This document shows positions 25,587 to 32,448 of a stretch of DNA of 49,798 nt, piece after piece. The position numbers were made by a program, and so were the translations under genes. Under the pieces are notes generated by a model. The model saw nothing but the letters and a program-made list of their open reading frames with translations. It ran no database searches and was not told the origin of the DNA. The stretch is from positions 1 to 49,798 of the forward strand of contig CAMVHF010000004.1 in assembly GCA_947167235.1 (NCBI GenBank). The letters run 5' to 3'. Position 1 is the stretch's first letter, and each line of letters begins with the position of its first letter. The stretch is from an uncultured Alphaproteobacteria bacterium (lineage in GTDB: Bacteria > Pseudomonadota > Alphaproteobacteria > RF32 > CAG-239).

Positions 25587-26165
25587 TCAATAAATATCTT
25601 CGTAATCATCCGGATTTACATAAGATTTTGGGTTTGTTGGGCAGCTTTGTCGTAAGGATAAGCCATTTCTGGCTCCATTCCAACCGCGTTGATTGGCATG
25701 CCAATCTTTTCTTACATCGGCCAACGGATCACCTGAAGCAATACCCCAAAGTTCTCTGCCTGTACTGATTGCCTTTCCGACGGTTTGTCCCCATAATCCG
25801 CGTTTAGCAGCTTCATAGTTTGCTTTACAATGAAAGAAATTATCTGCACCTACTAAACCTGTTTTCCTCAAATCTTGGTAGTTTCGTAGCATATCTTTTG
25901 TAGGAGCCAGTATTCCTGTACGAGTTGTTCCCGGATACTCATGGTAATTATCTAAATAGTTATTTAATTGCTGAGCAGTTTTCTCTCCCCAGTCGGAGGA
26001 TGTATATACCTCAGCGGGTGTAAGATAGTTATTTATTTCTTGTTTGCTTCTTTCTTTGGCGCGTTTGAAGTTGTACTCAATTTCATCGCGTAAAGAAAAT
26101 TTGGAATGGTCGACATCAAATTCATCAACCATGGTTGTCGGATTTATTTCATAAAGTTTTGTCAT
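25587..26165 (-). CDS. Putative modular effector B with Rhs-CT-like C-terminal domain
   Basis: This 192-aa protein shares its first ~37 residues with gene A (LYEINPTTMVDEF, then DVDHSKFSLRDEIEYNFKRA), with a completely different remainder. Residues ~108-180 read GADNFFHCKANYEAA, GLWGQTVGKAIS, GRELWG, GDPLADVRKDWHANQRG and SLRQSCP. This order (H-C-x-A, RE, D-x-x-A/HAN-x-x-G, SC) resembles a C-terminal domain I associate with Rhs/polymorphic effectors, though I cannot confirm it without a search. No signal peptide or membrane segment is seen. An aaggaaa ribosome binding site lies upstream. It is followed by a small membrane protein. Toxin status is inferred. Confidence 0.6.
   Translation of the reverse strand: MTKLYEINPTTMVDEFDVDHSKFSLRDEIEYNFKRAKERSKQEINNYLTPAEVYTSSDWGEKTAQQLNNYLDNYHEYPGTTRTGILAPTKDMLRNYQDLRKTGLVGADNFFHCKANYEAAKRGLWGQTVGKAISTGRELWGIASGDPLADVRKDWHANQRGWNGARNGLSLRQSCPTNPKSYVNPDDYEDIY
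26059..26132 (-). repeat. 74-bp direct repeat, copy B (5' coding module)
   Basis: Partner of 25022-25095, differing at two positions over 74 bp. It encodes the shared N-terminal module of effector-like B. Near-identity at the DNA level points to recent duplication or gene conversion of the 5' module only. Confidence 0.92.
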
Positions 26166-26184
26166 GTTATTTTCCTTATAAAAA

Positions 26185-26231
26185 AGAAAACCGCACGTTT
26201 GTTAACGCACGGTTTTCCGGTTAATACAAAA
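26185..26231 (-). promoter_or_regulatory. Conserved 47-nt leader hairpin of cassette B
   Basis: The outer arms gaaaaccg/cggttttc and inner arms cgtt/aacg form an imperfect stem followed by T5 on the minus strand, 19 nt before the ATG of gene B. The flank tttccggttaatacaaaa is identical to that of leader A. The loop differs from A while the stem-forming character is kept. Confidence 0.65.
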
Positions 26232-26263
26232 AAAAGAACGCAAGTTCAAAAGAACTTCGTTCT
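26228..26263 (-). terminator. Intrinsic terminator, probably of the tsaD-nth unit
   Basis: The stem agaacg-(c)-aagttc/gaactt-cgttct has a single bulged base and an aaaa loop. On the minus strand it is followed by a T7-8 run. It lies about 110 bp downstream of the nth stop and just upstream of leader B. Confidence 0.75.
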
Positions 26264-26270
26264 GCCTAAA

Positions 26271-26298
26271 AGAGTGAATTGTCACACTTATTCACTCT
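26271..26298 (-). promoter_or_regulatory. Hairpin upstream of cassette B
   Basis: A perfect 9-bp inverted repeat (agagtgaat/attcactct) has a 10-nt loop. It lies between nth and the terminator at 26228. A possible minus-strand -35 (ttgaca, 26334-26329) lies upstream but has no well-spaced -10. Role unclear: operator or leader structure. Confidence 0.5.
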
Positions 26299-26370
26299 AT
26301 AAAACAGAGTATCATACAAGTCACTTGATGTCAAATTCTTCTGCAACTTGTGGATAAAATTATTAATTTT

Positions 26371-27009
26371 TTATACTTTAAGTTTATCTTTACTGTGGCA
26401 GTAGTCATAAATCGGGCATTGGTCGCACAGAGGTTTTTGTGCTTTGCAGGTATAGCGACCGAACAGCACCAGCCAGTGATTGGTGTTGATAACCATATCT
26501 GTTGGCAGAACTTTTATTAAATCATTTTCAATTTCGAGCGGGGTCTTGCCATGGCTGAAATCCAAGCGGTGGGCAATGCGCATAACGTGCGTATCGATTG
26601 CCAAAGTCGGCTGATGATACCACACGTTCATAACAACATTGGCGGTTTTGCGGCCGACACCGGCGAGTCGAGTTAAAACATCGCGATCAGCCGGAACTTC
26701 GCCGCCAAAATCATCAATCAATTGTCGGCTCATCAGTATAATATTTTTGGCCTTATTGTTAAATAAACCGATGGTTTTAATGTACGATTTAAGCTTTTCT
26801 TCGCCCAAATCGAGCATTTTTTGCGGTGTGTCGGCAATTTTGAACAGGGCTTCAGTCGCTTTATTGACGCCTTTGTCAGTGCTTTGTGCCGAAAGCATGA
26901 CCGCCACCAACAGCGTATACGGATTATGAAAATTCAGTTCGCATTGCGGATTAGGATTTTCGCGGCGGAAAATCTCCATAATTTCTAAGATTTCTTTTTT
27001 TGAACGCAT
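26371..27009 (-). CDS. nth: Endonuclease III (DNA glycosylase/AP lyase)
   Basis: This 212-aa enzyme removes oxidised pyrimidines and nicks abasic sites in base-excision repair. The helix-hairpin-helix LAGVGRKTANVV contains the catalytic Lys, and TLAIDTHVMRI contains the catalytic Asp. The 4Fe-4S cluster motif C-X6-C-X2-C-X5-C (CKAQKPLCDQCPIYDYC) is complete. It begins directly after the tsaD stop with no gap, so the two are co-transcribed. Adjacency to tsaD is a local arrangement. Confidence 0.96.
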   Translation of the reverse strand: MRSKKEILEIMEIFRRENPNPQCELNFHNPYTLLVAVMLSAQSTDKGVNKATEALFKIADTPQKMLDLGEEKLKSYIKTIGLFNNKAKNIILMSRQLIDDFGGEVPADRDVLTRLAGVGRKTANVVMNVWYHQPTLAIDTHVMRIAHRLDFSHGKTPLEIENDLIKVLPTDMVINTNHWLVLFGRYTCKAQKPLCDQCPIYDYCHSKDKLKV

Positions 27010-28086
27010 TTAAGCTTTTACTCCGCCGGCACCCGGTGCTTTGGGTGCGTTTTCATCCAGCGGCCAACGCGGACGCGGTTTGAAGTCAAGCGGGCTTGTA
27101 AATCCTTTACGGAAGCGCTCCAAGCCGGCCCAAGCCACCATAACGCCGTTATCGGTGCAAAAACGAATCGGTGGGGCGGCAAAGTCTAAATCATAACGTG
27201 CGGCCAAATTTTTTAAGGCCGAACGCAGATAGGTGTTGGCGGCAACACCGCCGGAAACAACCAAATCTTGCCCGTCAGGATAGTTTTCTTTGAAATATTT
27301 AATGGCTTTTTCGAGTTTGCGAACCAGACAGTCGGTTGCCGTCATCTGAAAACAGGCGCATACGTCGGCAACATCCTGTTTAGGCAAAATGGCATGTTCG
27401 ATTGATCCGTCCGGTGAGTATGATTCGATAATTTTTCTTACAGCGGTTTTCAAACCGGAAAATGATAAATTGCAATCACCGGAACCGATTAACGGCCGCG
27501 GTAATGTAAAGCGCGAATCGTCACCGGTGGCGGCTAATTTTTCGATCATCGGACCGCCCGGATAACCTAAGTTGAGCATTTTGGCGACTTTATCAAAAGC
27601 TTCACCGGCAGCATCATCAATGGTTGTACCCAAGCGTTCGTATTCGCCGACATCTTTAACGACCAAAATCTGACAATGACCGCCGGATACCAAGAGCAAT
27701 AAATACGGAAAACGGACATCGCTGGCAATGCGTGCGCATAAGGCATGTGCCTCCAAGTGATTCACTGCGACAAACGGCTTGTTTAAGGCTAAGGCCAGAG
27801 CCTTCGCCGTCATAACGCCGACAACCACGCCGCCGATTAATCCCGGTCCGGCCGAAGCGGCTATGGCATCGACGTCTTTTAAGTCGATACGGGCACGTTG
27901 CATGCAGACCGATATAATTTCATCAACATGTTCCAAATGGGCGCGGGCAGCAATTTCCGGTACAACTCCGCCGTATTGCTTATGTTCTTCTTGTGATTGC
28001 AGTGCATCGCCCAAAATTTCTTTGCTGTCGGTTACAACTGCGGCACCGGTATCATCACAACTACTCTCTATTCCTAAAACAATCAT
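27010..28086 (-). CDS. tsaD: tRNA N6-adenosine threonylcarbamoyltransferase TsaD
   Basis: This 358-aa Kae1/TsaD protein transfers threonylcarbamoyl to A37 of ANN-decoding tRNAs, with TsaB, TsaC and TsaE. The ASKHA-fold signatures include N-terminal GIESSCDDTGAAVV, the metal-binding His pair in NHLEAHAL, LLLVSGGHCQI, and LVVSGGVAANTYLR near the C-terminus. The C-terminal tail is Pro/Ala-rich. It heads a minus-strand unit with nth and is divergent from the Mic60-like gene. Confidence 0.97.
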   Translation of the reverse strand: MIVLGIESSCDDTGAAVVTDSKEILGDALQSQEEHKQYGGVVPEIAARAHLEHVDEIISVCMQRARIDLKDVDAIAASAGPGLIGGVVVGVMTAKALALALNKPFVAVNHLEAHALCARIASDVRFPYLLLLVSGGHCQILVVKDVGEYERLGTTIDDAAGEAFDKVAKMLNLGYPGGPMIEKLAATGDDSRFTLPRPLIGSGDCNLSFSGLKTAVRKIIESYSPDGSIEHAILPKQDVADVCACFQMTATDCLVRKLEKAIKYFKENYPDGQDLVVSGGVAANTYLRSALKNLAARYDLDFAAPPIRFCTDNGVMVAWAGLERFRKGFTSPLDFKPRPRWPLDENAPKAPGAGGVKA

Positions 28087-28110
28087 TTATTTTTCCAGAT
28101 ATGTTTATTA

Positions 28111-28138
28111 TTGTGTTTAAAATATTTTCTTTTATAAA
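28111..28138 (+). promoter_or_regulatory. Possible promoter of the Mic60-like/ADP-kinase operon
   Basis: The sequence ttgtgt (28111-28116), a 16-nt spacer and tataaa (28133-28138) lie about 48 bp before the ATG at 28186 in the tsaD divergent region. Each box has about four consensus matches. Confidence 0.4.
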
Positions 28139-28185
28139 TATATGCAGTATATTCTTTAATAATGTCAAGAAAAAGGATATGTGCT

Positions 28186-29268
28186 ATGGCTAAAAATGAT
28201 AAACAAATACCGGAAAAATCTGTCGTGAAGGCAGAAAATAATGTTGAAATTAAGACCGAATCGGTTGTTGATGCTAAACACGAAAATAATAAATCCAAGG
28301 GTTCTTTTGCAAAAAAAGTTAAAGCAAAATTGATATTGTTGCTGGTTTTGCTTGGAATCGGCGGTGTCGGCTATTTGGCCGTTACCAGTTCGATGCAAAA
28401 GCATTCAGCGGCAGATAAGAATTCGGCAGCGGTGCAGGTTACATCTAATTCGGCTGAAAAACGCATAGCTCAATTAGAAACTAAAGTTGCCGAGCTTCAA
28501 GTATTGGTTAATCGCGCAGCCCAGAATCAGGGTGTTAGCGAGGATATTGTTGATAAAAAAGTAGGCCAACTGCGTTCAGAAGTTAAAATCGCGTTGGATA
28601 ACGTTATGGCACAAGCCGCCGCATCTGCAAAAGCTGCCGAAGATAAAGCAGGACAAGCTGATGCACCGCAAGTTGTCAAAACCGTTACGGAAGTAAAATT
28701 GTCGCAAGAAATGCTTCTGGCCAACGGTGCGATTATGGTGCGGGATTTAGCCGAAAAAGGCCTGCCGTTTGCTTATGAGGCCGAAGTGTTGCGCATTTTG
28801 GCTCAAGGTAATATTCCGGCCACCGAATATGCTCAGATTATTCAGCGCTACGCCGCATCGGGTGTCAAAGGCAAAAATATTTTAACGAGCGCTTTTAATC
28901 GCTTTTATGCTTCTTTGAATAACTCAAAATGCACGGATGCCGAAGTTAAGCCGGTCGAAGTCAAAGAACCGACAACATGGGATGAAAAAGCAATTGCTTG
29001 GCTTAAAAGTGCAATAATTCGCAAGAAAAAAGCGCCTATGCCGGTATTTATTCCGCAAGAGGATAAAGTTTATGAATTAGTCAACAGCGGAAATTTGGCC
29101 GAAGCGTTACGCACCATGCAGACAGATGCAAAATATGCGCAAATCGAAAGTCCGTTCTTGCAAGAATGGAAGGCACAAGTTCAAAATTATTTGATTTTCG
29201 AATCGGCGGTGTCCGGATTGATTATGAATGCGTTGGCTAACGTTCATCTTAAAGAAATGGAACACTGA
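28186..29268 (+). CDS. Mic60/mitofilin-like inner-membrane protein (COG4223 type)
   Basis: The track begins at 28162; the ATG at 28186 with aagga 8 nt upstream gives 360 aa. A charged N-terminus leads to one membrane helix (about 46-63, LILLLVLLGIGGVGYLAV) and an Ala/Glu/Lys-rich coiled coil (about 85-165). The C-terminal helical domain resembles the bacterial mitofilin region (LPFAYEAEVLRILAQGNIP, then LVNSGNLAEALRTMQ). Alphaproteobacterial homologues of mitochondrial Mic60 shape intracytoplasmic membranes and contact outer-membrane proteins. Adjacency to tsaD supports this reading; in alphaproteobacteria the gene is usually near haem genes, absent here. Confidence 0.72.
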   Translation: MAKNDKQIPEKSVVKAENNVEIKTESVVDAKHENNKSKGSFAKKVKAKLILLLVLLGIGGVGYLAVTSSMQKHSAADKNSAAVQVTSNSAEKRIAQLETKVAELQVLVNRAAQNQGVSEDIVDKKVGQLRSEVKIALDNVMAQAAASAKAAEDKAGQADAPQVVKTVTEVKLSQEMLLANGAIMVRDLAEKGLPFAYEAEVLRILAQGNIPATEYAQIIQRYAASGVKGKNILTSAFNRFYASLNNSKCTDAEVKPVEVKEPTTWDEKAIAWLKSAIIRKKKAPMPVFIPQEDKVYELVNSGNLAEALRTMQTDAKYAQIESPFLQEWKAQVQNYLIFESAVSGLIMNALANVHLKEMEH

Positions 29269-29279
29269 TCGGAGTAAAA

Positions 29280-30680
29280 ATGACTGAAACTGATTTACAA
29301 AAAAAATGGACTGAATTTTACGATATCGTGCCGGAACAACTTGAAAAAGTCAGACAAATAAACAGTGTGGCAACGGCATTTAATACGAATATCGATGCCG
29401 TGCTGAAAATCAGCGGTCGGCGCATTGCCGAACTGGCAGAGCTTGTCGGTTTAACGGCGGCTGATTTGGAAGGCGGAAAAACGCAAATCGAAACGGCTAA
29501 AGATGTGGTGCGCGGTATTATAAAATGTTTCAGTCAGGGAATTGCCGAAGAATGGCTGTGTGAAAAATCGGAAGTTTATCAGTGGATGCGTGATAATATC
29601 AGCTATGATCGGTTGCAAATGGGCGGTCAGGGCGGAATTGTTGCCAATGCCATGGCTGTTGTCGGGGTGCAAAAAGTGTATGCACATACCAATTCGCATC
29701 CGGCATTGCAGGCCGAACAGTTTTTGGATTTGGATAATTTGCTCGGTTTTGACGAGAATGGTCGACCGCAGAAAGCAATCCTGATTGATCGGGTAACGGA
29801 GGATCCTCTTATTCACTGGATTATCGAGTTTGATGTCGGGGATGAAACAATGGTCGGCGGGCAAAAATTCGTATGTCCGAAATCAAATCGCTTTATTGCA
29901 ACGTATGATCCGGCAAATATTGAATTTAAAATTGATGACGGTTTTGTTAATTATCTTAATAAAAACGGTTATGATTACCTGATATTATCTGGCTACCATA
30001 ACCTGACTTCCGAGCGTGACGGTGTACAAAAAGTTATTAAAAATGCCGAAATGGTCAGCAAATGGCATAAGCTTAATCCGCAGGGAATTATTCATCTGGA
30101 GTTGGCTTCAACGCAGGATAAAGCCGTACGTCAGGCGATTATCGAGCATATTGCTCCGCTGGTTGATTCTATCGGCTTGAATGAGCGGGAAGCCCTTGAT
30201 GCTTTAGAGGTTATTGATGCACAGATGTTTGCCGAAGTTCAGTCTCAAGAATTGACTTCTTCGGTATTGTTTAAGGTTTTAATGCGAATCAAGCAGGCTG
30301 TTAAAACACCGCGAATTCAATTGCACATGTTCGGTTTGTATATGACATTGCAGGATAAAGATTTTTGCATATCACCGGAAGCCAATCGCAACGGTATGAT
30401 GTTGGCGGCAACGTTGGCGGCGACAAAATGCGGTATCGGTAATTTGAATGATTATGATAATTTGCTTTGGGCTTACGGAAGCACTGTTTCCGAAAAAAGT
30501 CTGAAAGCCTTAGATACGCTTGCCGGCTCATTAAATCTGCCGGCATTGTTGACGGACGGTGTGTCGACGTATCAGAACTTTGATATTATTGCCGTACCGA
30601 CAATTCTTATAGATAAGCCGTTAACATTAGTCGGAATGGGCGATACGATTTCGTCGGTGTCGCTGATAGGGGCAAGATAA
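29280..30680 (+). CDS. ADP-dependent phosphofructokinase/glucokinase family kinase
   Basis: This 466-aa protein matches the ADP-dependent sugar kinase family (ADP_PFK_GK), which phosphorylates glucose or fructose-6-phosphate using ADP as donor. Family patterns in order are VATAFNTNIDAVLK (N-terminal sugar site), GGQGGIVANAMA, LSGYHNL, IHLELAS, VDSIGLNEREA, RIQLHMF, and the C-terminal catalytic GMGDTISSVSLIG with the GxGD aspartate. Length is typical. The family is best known from euryarchaea and animals, so it is notable in an alphaproteobacterium. Glucose versus F6P specificity cannot be read here. It starts 11 bp after the Mic60-like gene and ends before a strong terminator. Confidence 0.85.
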   Translation: MTETDLQKKWTEFYDIVPEQLEKVRQINSVATAFNTNIDAVLKISGRRIAELAELVGLTAADLEGGKTQIETAKDVVRGIIKCFSQGIAEEWLCEKSEVYQWMRDNISYDRLQMGGQGGIVANAMAVVGVQKVYAHTNSHPALQAEQFLDLDNLLGFDENGRPQKAILIDRVTEDPLIHWIIEFDVGDETMVGGQKFVCPKSNRFIATYDPANIEFKIDDGFVNYLNKNGYDYLILSGYHNLTSERDGVQKVIKNAEMVSKWHKLNPQGIIHLELASTQDKAVRQAIIEHIAPLVDSIGLNEREALDALEVIDAQMFAEVQSQELTSSVLFKVLMRIKQAVKTPRIQLHMFGLYMTLQDKDFCISPEANRNGMMLAATLAATKCGIGNLNDYDNLLWAYGSTVSEKSLKALDTLAGSLNLPALLTDGVSTYQNFDIIAVPTILIDKPLTLVGMGDTISSVSLIGAR

Positions 30681-30693
30681 TTGTTAATTGAAT

Positions 30694-30725
30694 AAAAAGG
30701 CTTCGAGTTATCGAAGCCTTTTTTG
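30694..30725 (+). terminator. Intrinsic terminator after the ADP-kinase gene
   Basis: The 13-bp perfect stem aaaaaggcttcga/tcgaagccttttt has the loop gtta and a T-run extending to 30725. The A-rich left side allows activity on the minus strand too, for the convergent gene ending at 30756. Confidence 0.93.
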
Positions 30726-30755
30726 TTGTTATACAAGTAAATTCCGGAGAATTTT

Positions 30756-31106
30756 TTAGTGTCTGTGATGATGTCTGTGATGGTGATGACCTCCGTAAGT
30801 GAGTGCGCTTCCGATAACAGCACCCGTAAAACCGGCCCATAATGCGGTTGCGGTTGAATCATAGTAGTAACTGCGTGCAACAGGGCGCGGGCGTACGACA
30901 ACAACTTGTTGAGGCGGTTGTTGTACATAAACTTGCTGCGGTTGAACGTACGTTGTTTGGGTTGCAGCTACCGGCTGTTGAGCTGTGGTCTGAGTATAGA
31001 TTTCTTGTTTGACATTGTTGTTATCGTCCAAAATTATAATGCGGTCTGCGTGTGCAGTATTGCAGAATAACATTGAAACAGCGATTAAACTAAGTACTTT
31101 TTTCAT
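30756..31106 (-). CDS. Secreted Gln/Val-rich protein with glycine-zipper-like segment and His-rich tail
   Basis: This 116-aa protein has a signal peptide (MKKVLSLIAVSMLFCNTAHA). A repetitive Q/V/T/P-rich stretch (about 40-75) leads to a hydrophobic small-residue segment (ALWAGFTGAVIGSALTYGG) resembling a glycine-zipper membrane motif. The tail is ten residues of nearly pure histidine and arginine (HHHHRHHHRH), a likely metal-binding site. It is probably envelope-located. No family recognised with confidence. An aaggag-type ribosome binding site precedes the ATG. Confidence 0.6.
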   Translation of the reverse strand: MKKVLSLIAVSMLFCNTAHADRIIILDDNNNVKQEIYTQTTAQQPVAATQTTYVQPQQVYVQQPPQQVVVVRPRPVARSYYYDSTATALWAGFTGAVIGSALTYGGHHHHRHHHRH

Positions 31107-31161
31107 TTCAGTATCTCCTTTGTTGTTTATAATTTATATGTAATACATTTTTGGATATAAA

Positions 31162-31207
31162 GCAATAAAAGAAATATACATTCAGGTATGTATATTTCTT
31201 TTATTGC
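31162..31207. repeat. Perfect 20-bp inverted repeat (hairpin)
   Basis: The arm starting gcaataaaagaaatat (31162-31181) is exactly complementary to 31188-31207, leaving a 6-nt loop (tcaggt). It lies in the 140-bp gap between two minus-strand genes, downstream of the acidic-protein gene. There is no long T-tract. It could be a terminator of unusual form, a processing site or the end of a small mobile element. Confidence 0.85.
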
Positions 31208-31246
31208 AAAAAGTTATGTTATTACAATATGTTATAGTGCTAAAAA

Positions 31247-31630
31247 TTAATAACTGTTTGGATATTGCGGGCCGTCAGGTTGCTCAGGCTGGCCTTCTTC
31301 TTCAGTACCTTCTTCTTCAAAATTGAAATCTCTGATGATTTCAGCCTCATAAGCATAAACAATTTCAGCTTCTTCCGGATTATCGGCATCATTCGGATTG
31401 ATTTCGCAAACGAGAAGGGTTTGTTCGTTTTCTAAATTCTTAAATACGTCGTCGCTGACTTGTTCAAGCGTCATCGCTTCGTTATCCGTGCGGAATAATT
31501 CTATAGCATGTTCTTCAGGGTCTAAGATAACTCCCGGATTTTCATGCGGCGGCGTATCACGGGCATATAAAACCAGCATGACTTCACCTAAATCGGTAAT
31601 CATAAAATCAAAAATATTTAAGTCGGCCAT
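31247..31630 (-). CDS. Small acidic cytoplasmic protein, unknown
   Basis: The track start at 31663 is less likely; the ATG at 31630 with gaaaggg about 8 nt upstream gives 127 aa. The protein is strongly acidic, with a compact N-terminal part (FDFMITDLGEVMLVLYARD, LDPEEHAIELFRTD) and a disordered Glu/Gln/Pro tail (EEEGTEEEGQPEQP). No signal or membrane segment is seen. I do not recognise a family. Confidence 0.6.
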   Translation of the reverse strand: MADLNIFDFMITDLGEVMLVLYARDTPPHENPGVILDPEEHAIELFRTDNEAMTLEQVSDDVFKNLENEQTLLVCEINPNDADNPEEAEIVYAYEAEIIRDFNFEEEGTEEEGQPEQPDGPQYPNSY

Positions 31631-31709
31631 AATCTTTACCCTTTCGTTTATTGATGTTAGCATAATATTAGGATATTTTTGTTAAAATTTAAATAATAAA
31701 AGGTGAGAT

Positions 31710-32393
31710 ATGAGTAAATTTATTGATTTTATCATCAATTTATGCAAATGGCCGGTTGCAATAATTTTGCTGGTGTATTTACCGGCGCTTATACAATCGT
31801 ATCACTATTTTAATTTTCATAATGTCAAATTTTATGCCATGGCCGGCGGGGCCCTGTTTTACGGAGTGACGATATTATTTGCCGGCTATAATACCTGTGC
31901 TTTAATGCAGATAATCTCGCATGAATTGACACATACGGTATTTGCGTATCTGACTTTTCATAATGCCGGCAGAATCCGCGTTAATCCTGACGGAAGCGGC
32001 GGTTCAATGGCCTTAAAAGGAATCGGAAATTGGATGATTTCGCTGGCACCGTACTTTTTTCCGTTGTTTGCTTTTATTTATATGCTTATTCTGCCGGGGA
32101 TTTTAATAATGGCATCCGGTCATTGGTTGGTTTATTCCGTTTTGGGGTATTTTATTGCCTATTACTGGGCAACCGTTATTTCGCAAGTGCACTCGGAACA
32201 GACCGATATTATCAAAGAAGGATATGTTTTTTCCGGCATTATTATTGTCTGCTTAAATGCTTTGGTTACAGGGATTCTGTTTGCTTTTACCAATAAATCA
32301 TGGAGCGGGGTGGAACATTATCTGCAAATAGTGCAAAAATTGACGGTTAAAAATATTTTATGGGTTTTGGATTTAATTGAACATTATGTTTAA
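31710..32393 (+). CDS. M50B-like membrane metalloprotease
   Basis: This 227-aa protein with about five or six membrane segments carries a zinc-site motif HELTH inside a hydrophobic region (MQIISHELTHTVFAYLTF), as in M50-type site-2 proteases. The following GSGGSMALKG and a later membrane segment match the loosely conserved M50B-like layout. The third metal ligand (often an Asp in a later helix) cannot be assigned with certainty. It should act within the inner membrane. A gene with a similar core lies at 35516. Substrate unknown. Confidence 0.68.
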   Translation: MSKFIDFIINLCKWPVAIILLVYLPALIQSYHYFNFHNVKFYAMAGGALFYGVTILFAGYNTCALMQIISHELTHTVFAYLTFHNAGRIRVNPDGSGGSMALKGIGNWMISLAPYFFPLFAFIYMLILPGILIMASGHWLVYSVLGYFIAYYWATVISQVHSEQTDIIKEGYVFSGIIIVCLNALVTGILFAFTNKSWSGVEHYLQIVQKLTVKNILWVLDLIEHYV

Positions 32394-32401
32394 TATATGC
32401 A

Positions 32402-32435
32402 AAACCGACGACGAAGCAGCCTTCGTCGCCGGTTT
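32402..32435. terminator. Hairpin terminator between convergent genes
   Basis: The stem aaaccgacgacgaag/cttcgtcgccggttt pairs at 14 of 15 positions around a cagc loop. T-tracts are short on both sides, so it is a strong hairpin but only a moderate intrinsic terminator. It serves the M50-like gene (+) and the Mur ligase gene (-). Confidence 0.7.
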
Positions 32436-32448
32436 ACAGATTTATCTA

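Noticed and set aside
23425-26370. Prophage or integrative element
   Set aside because: No integrase, transposase, phage structural gene, tRNA attachment site or flanking long repeats seen; the region is short and looks like a local cassette island.
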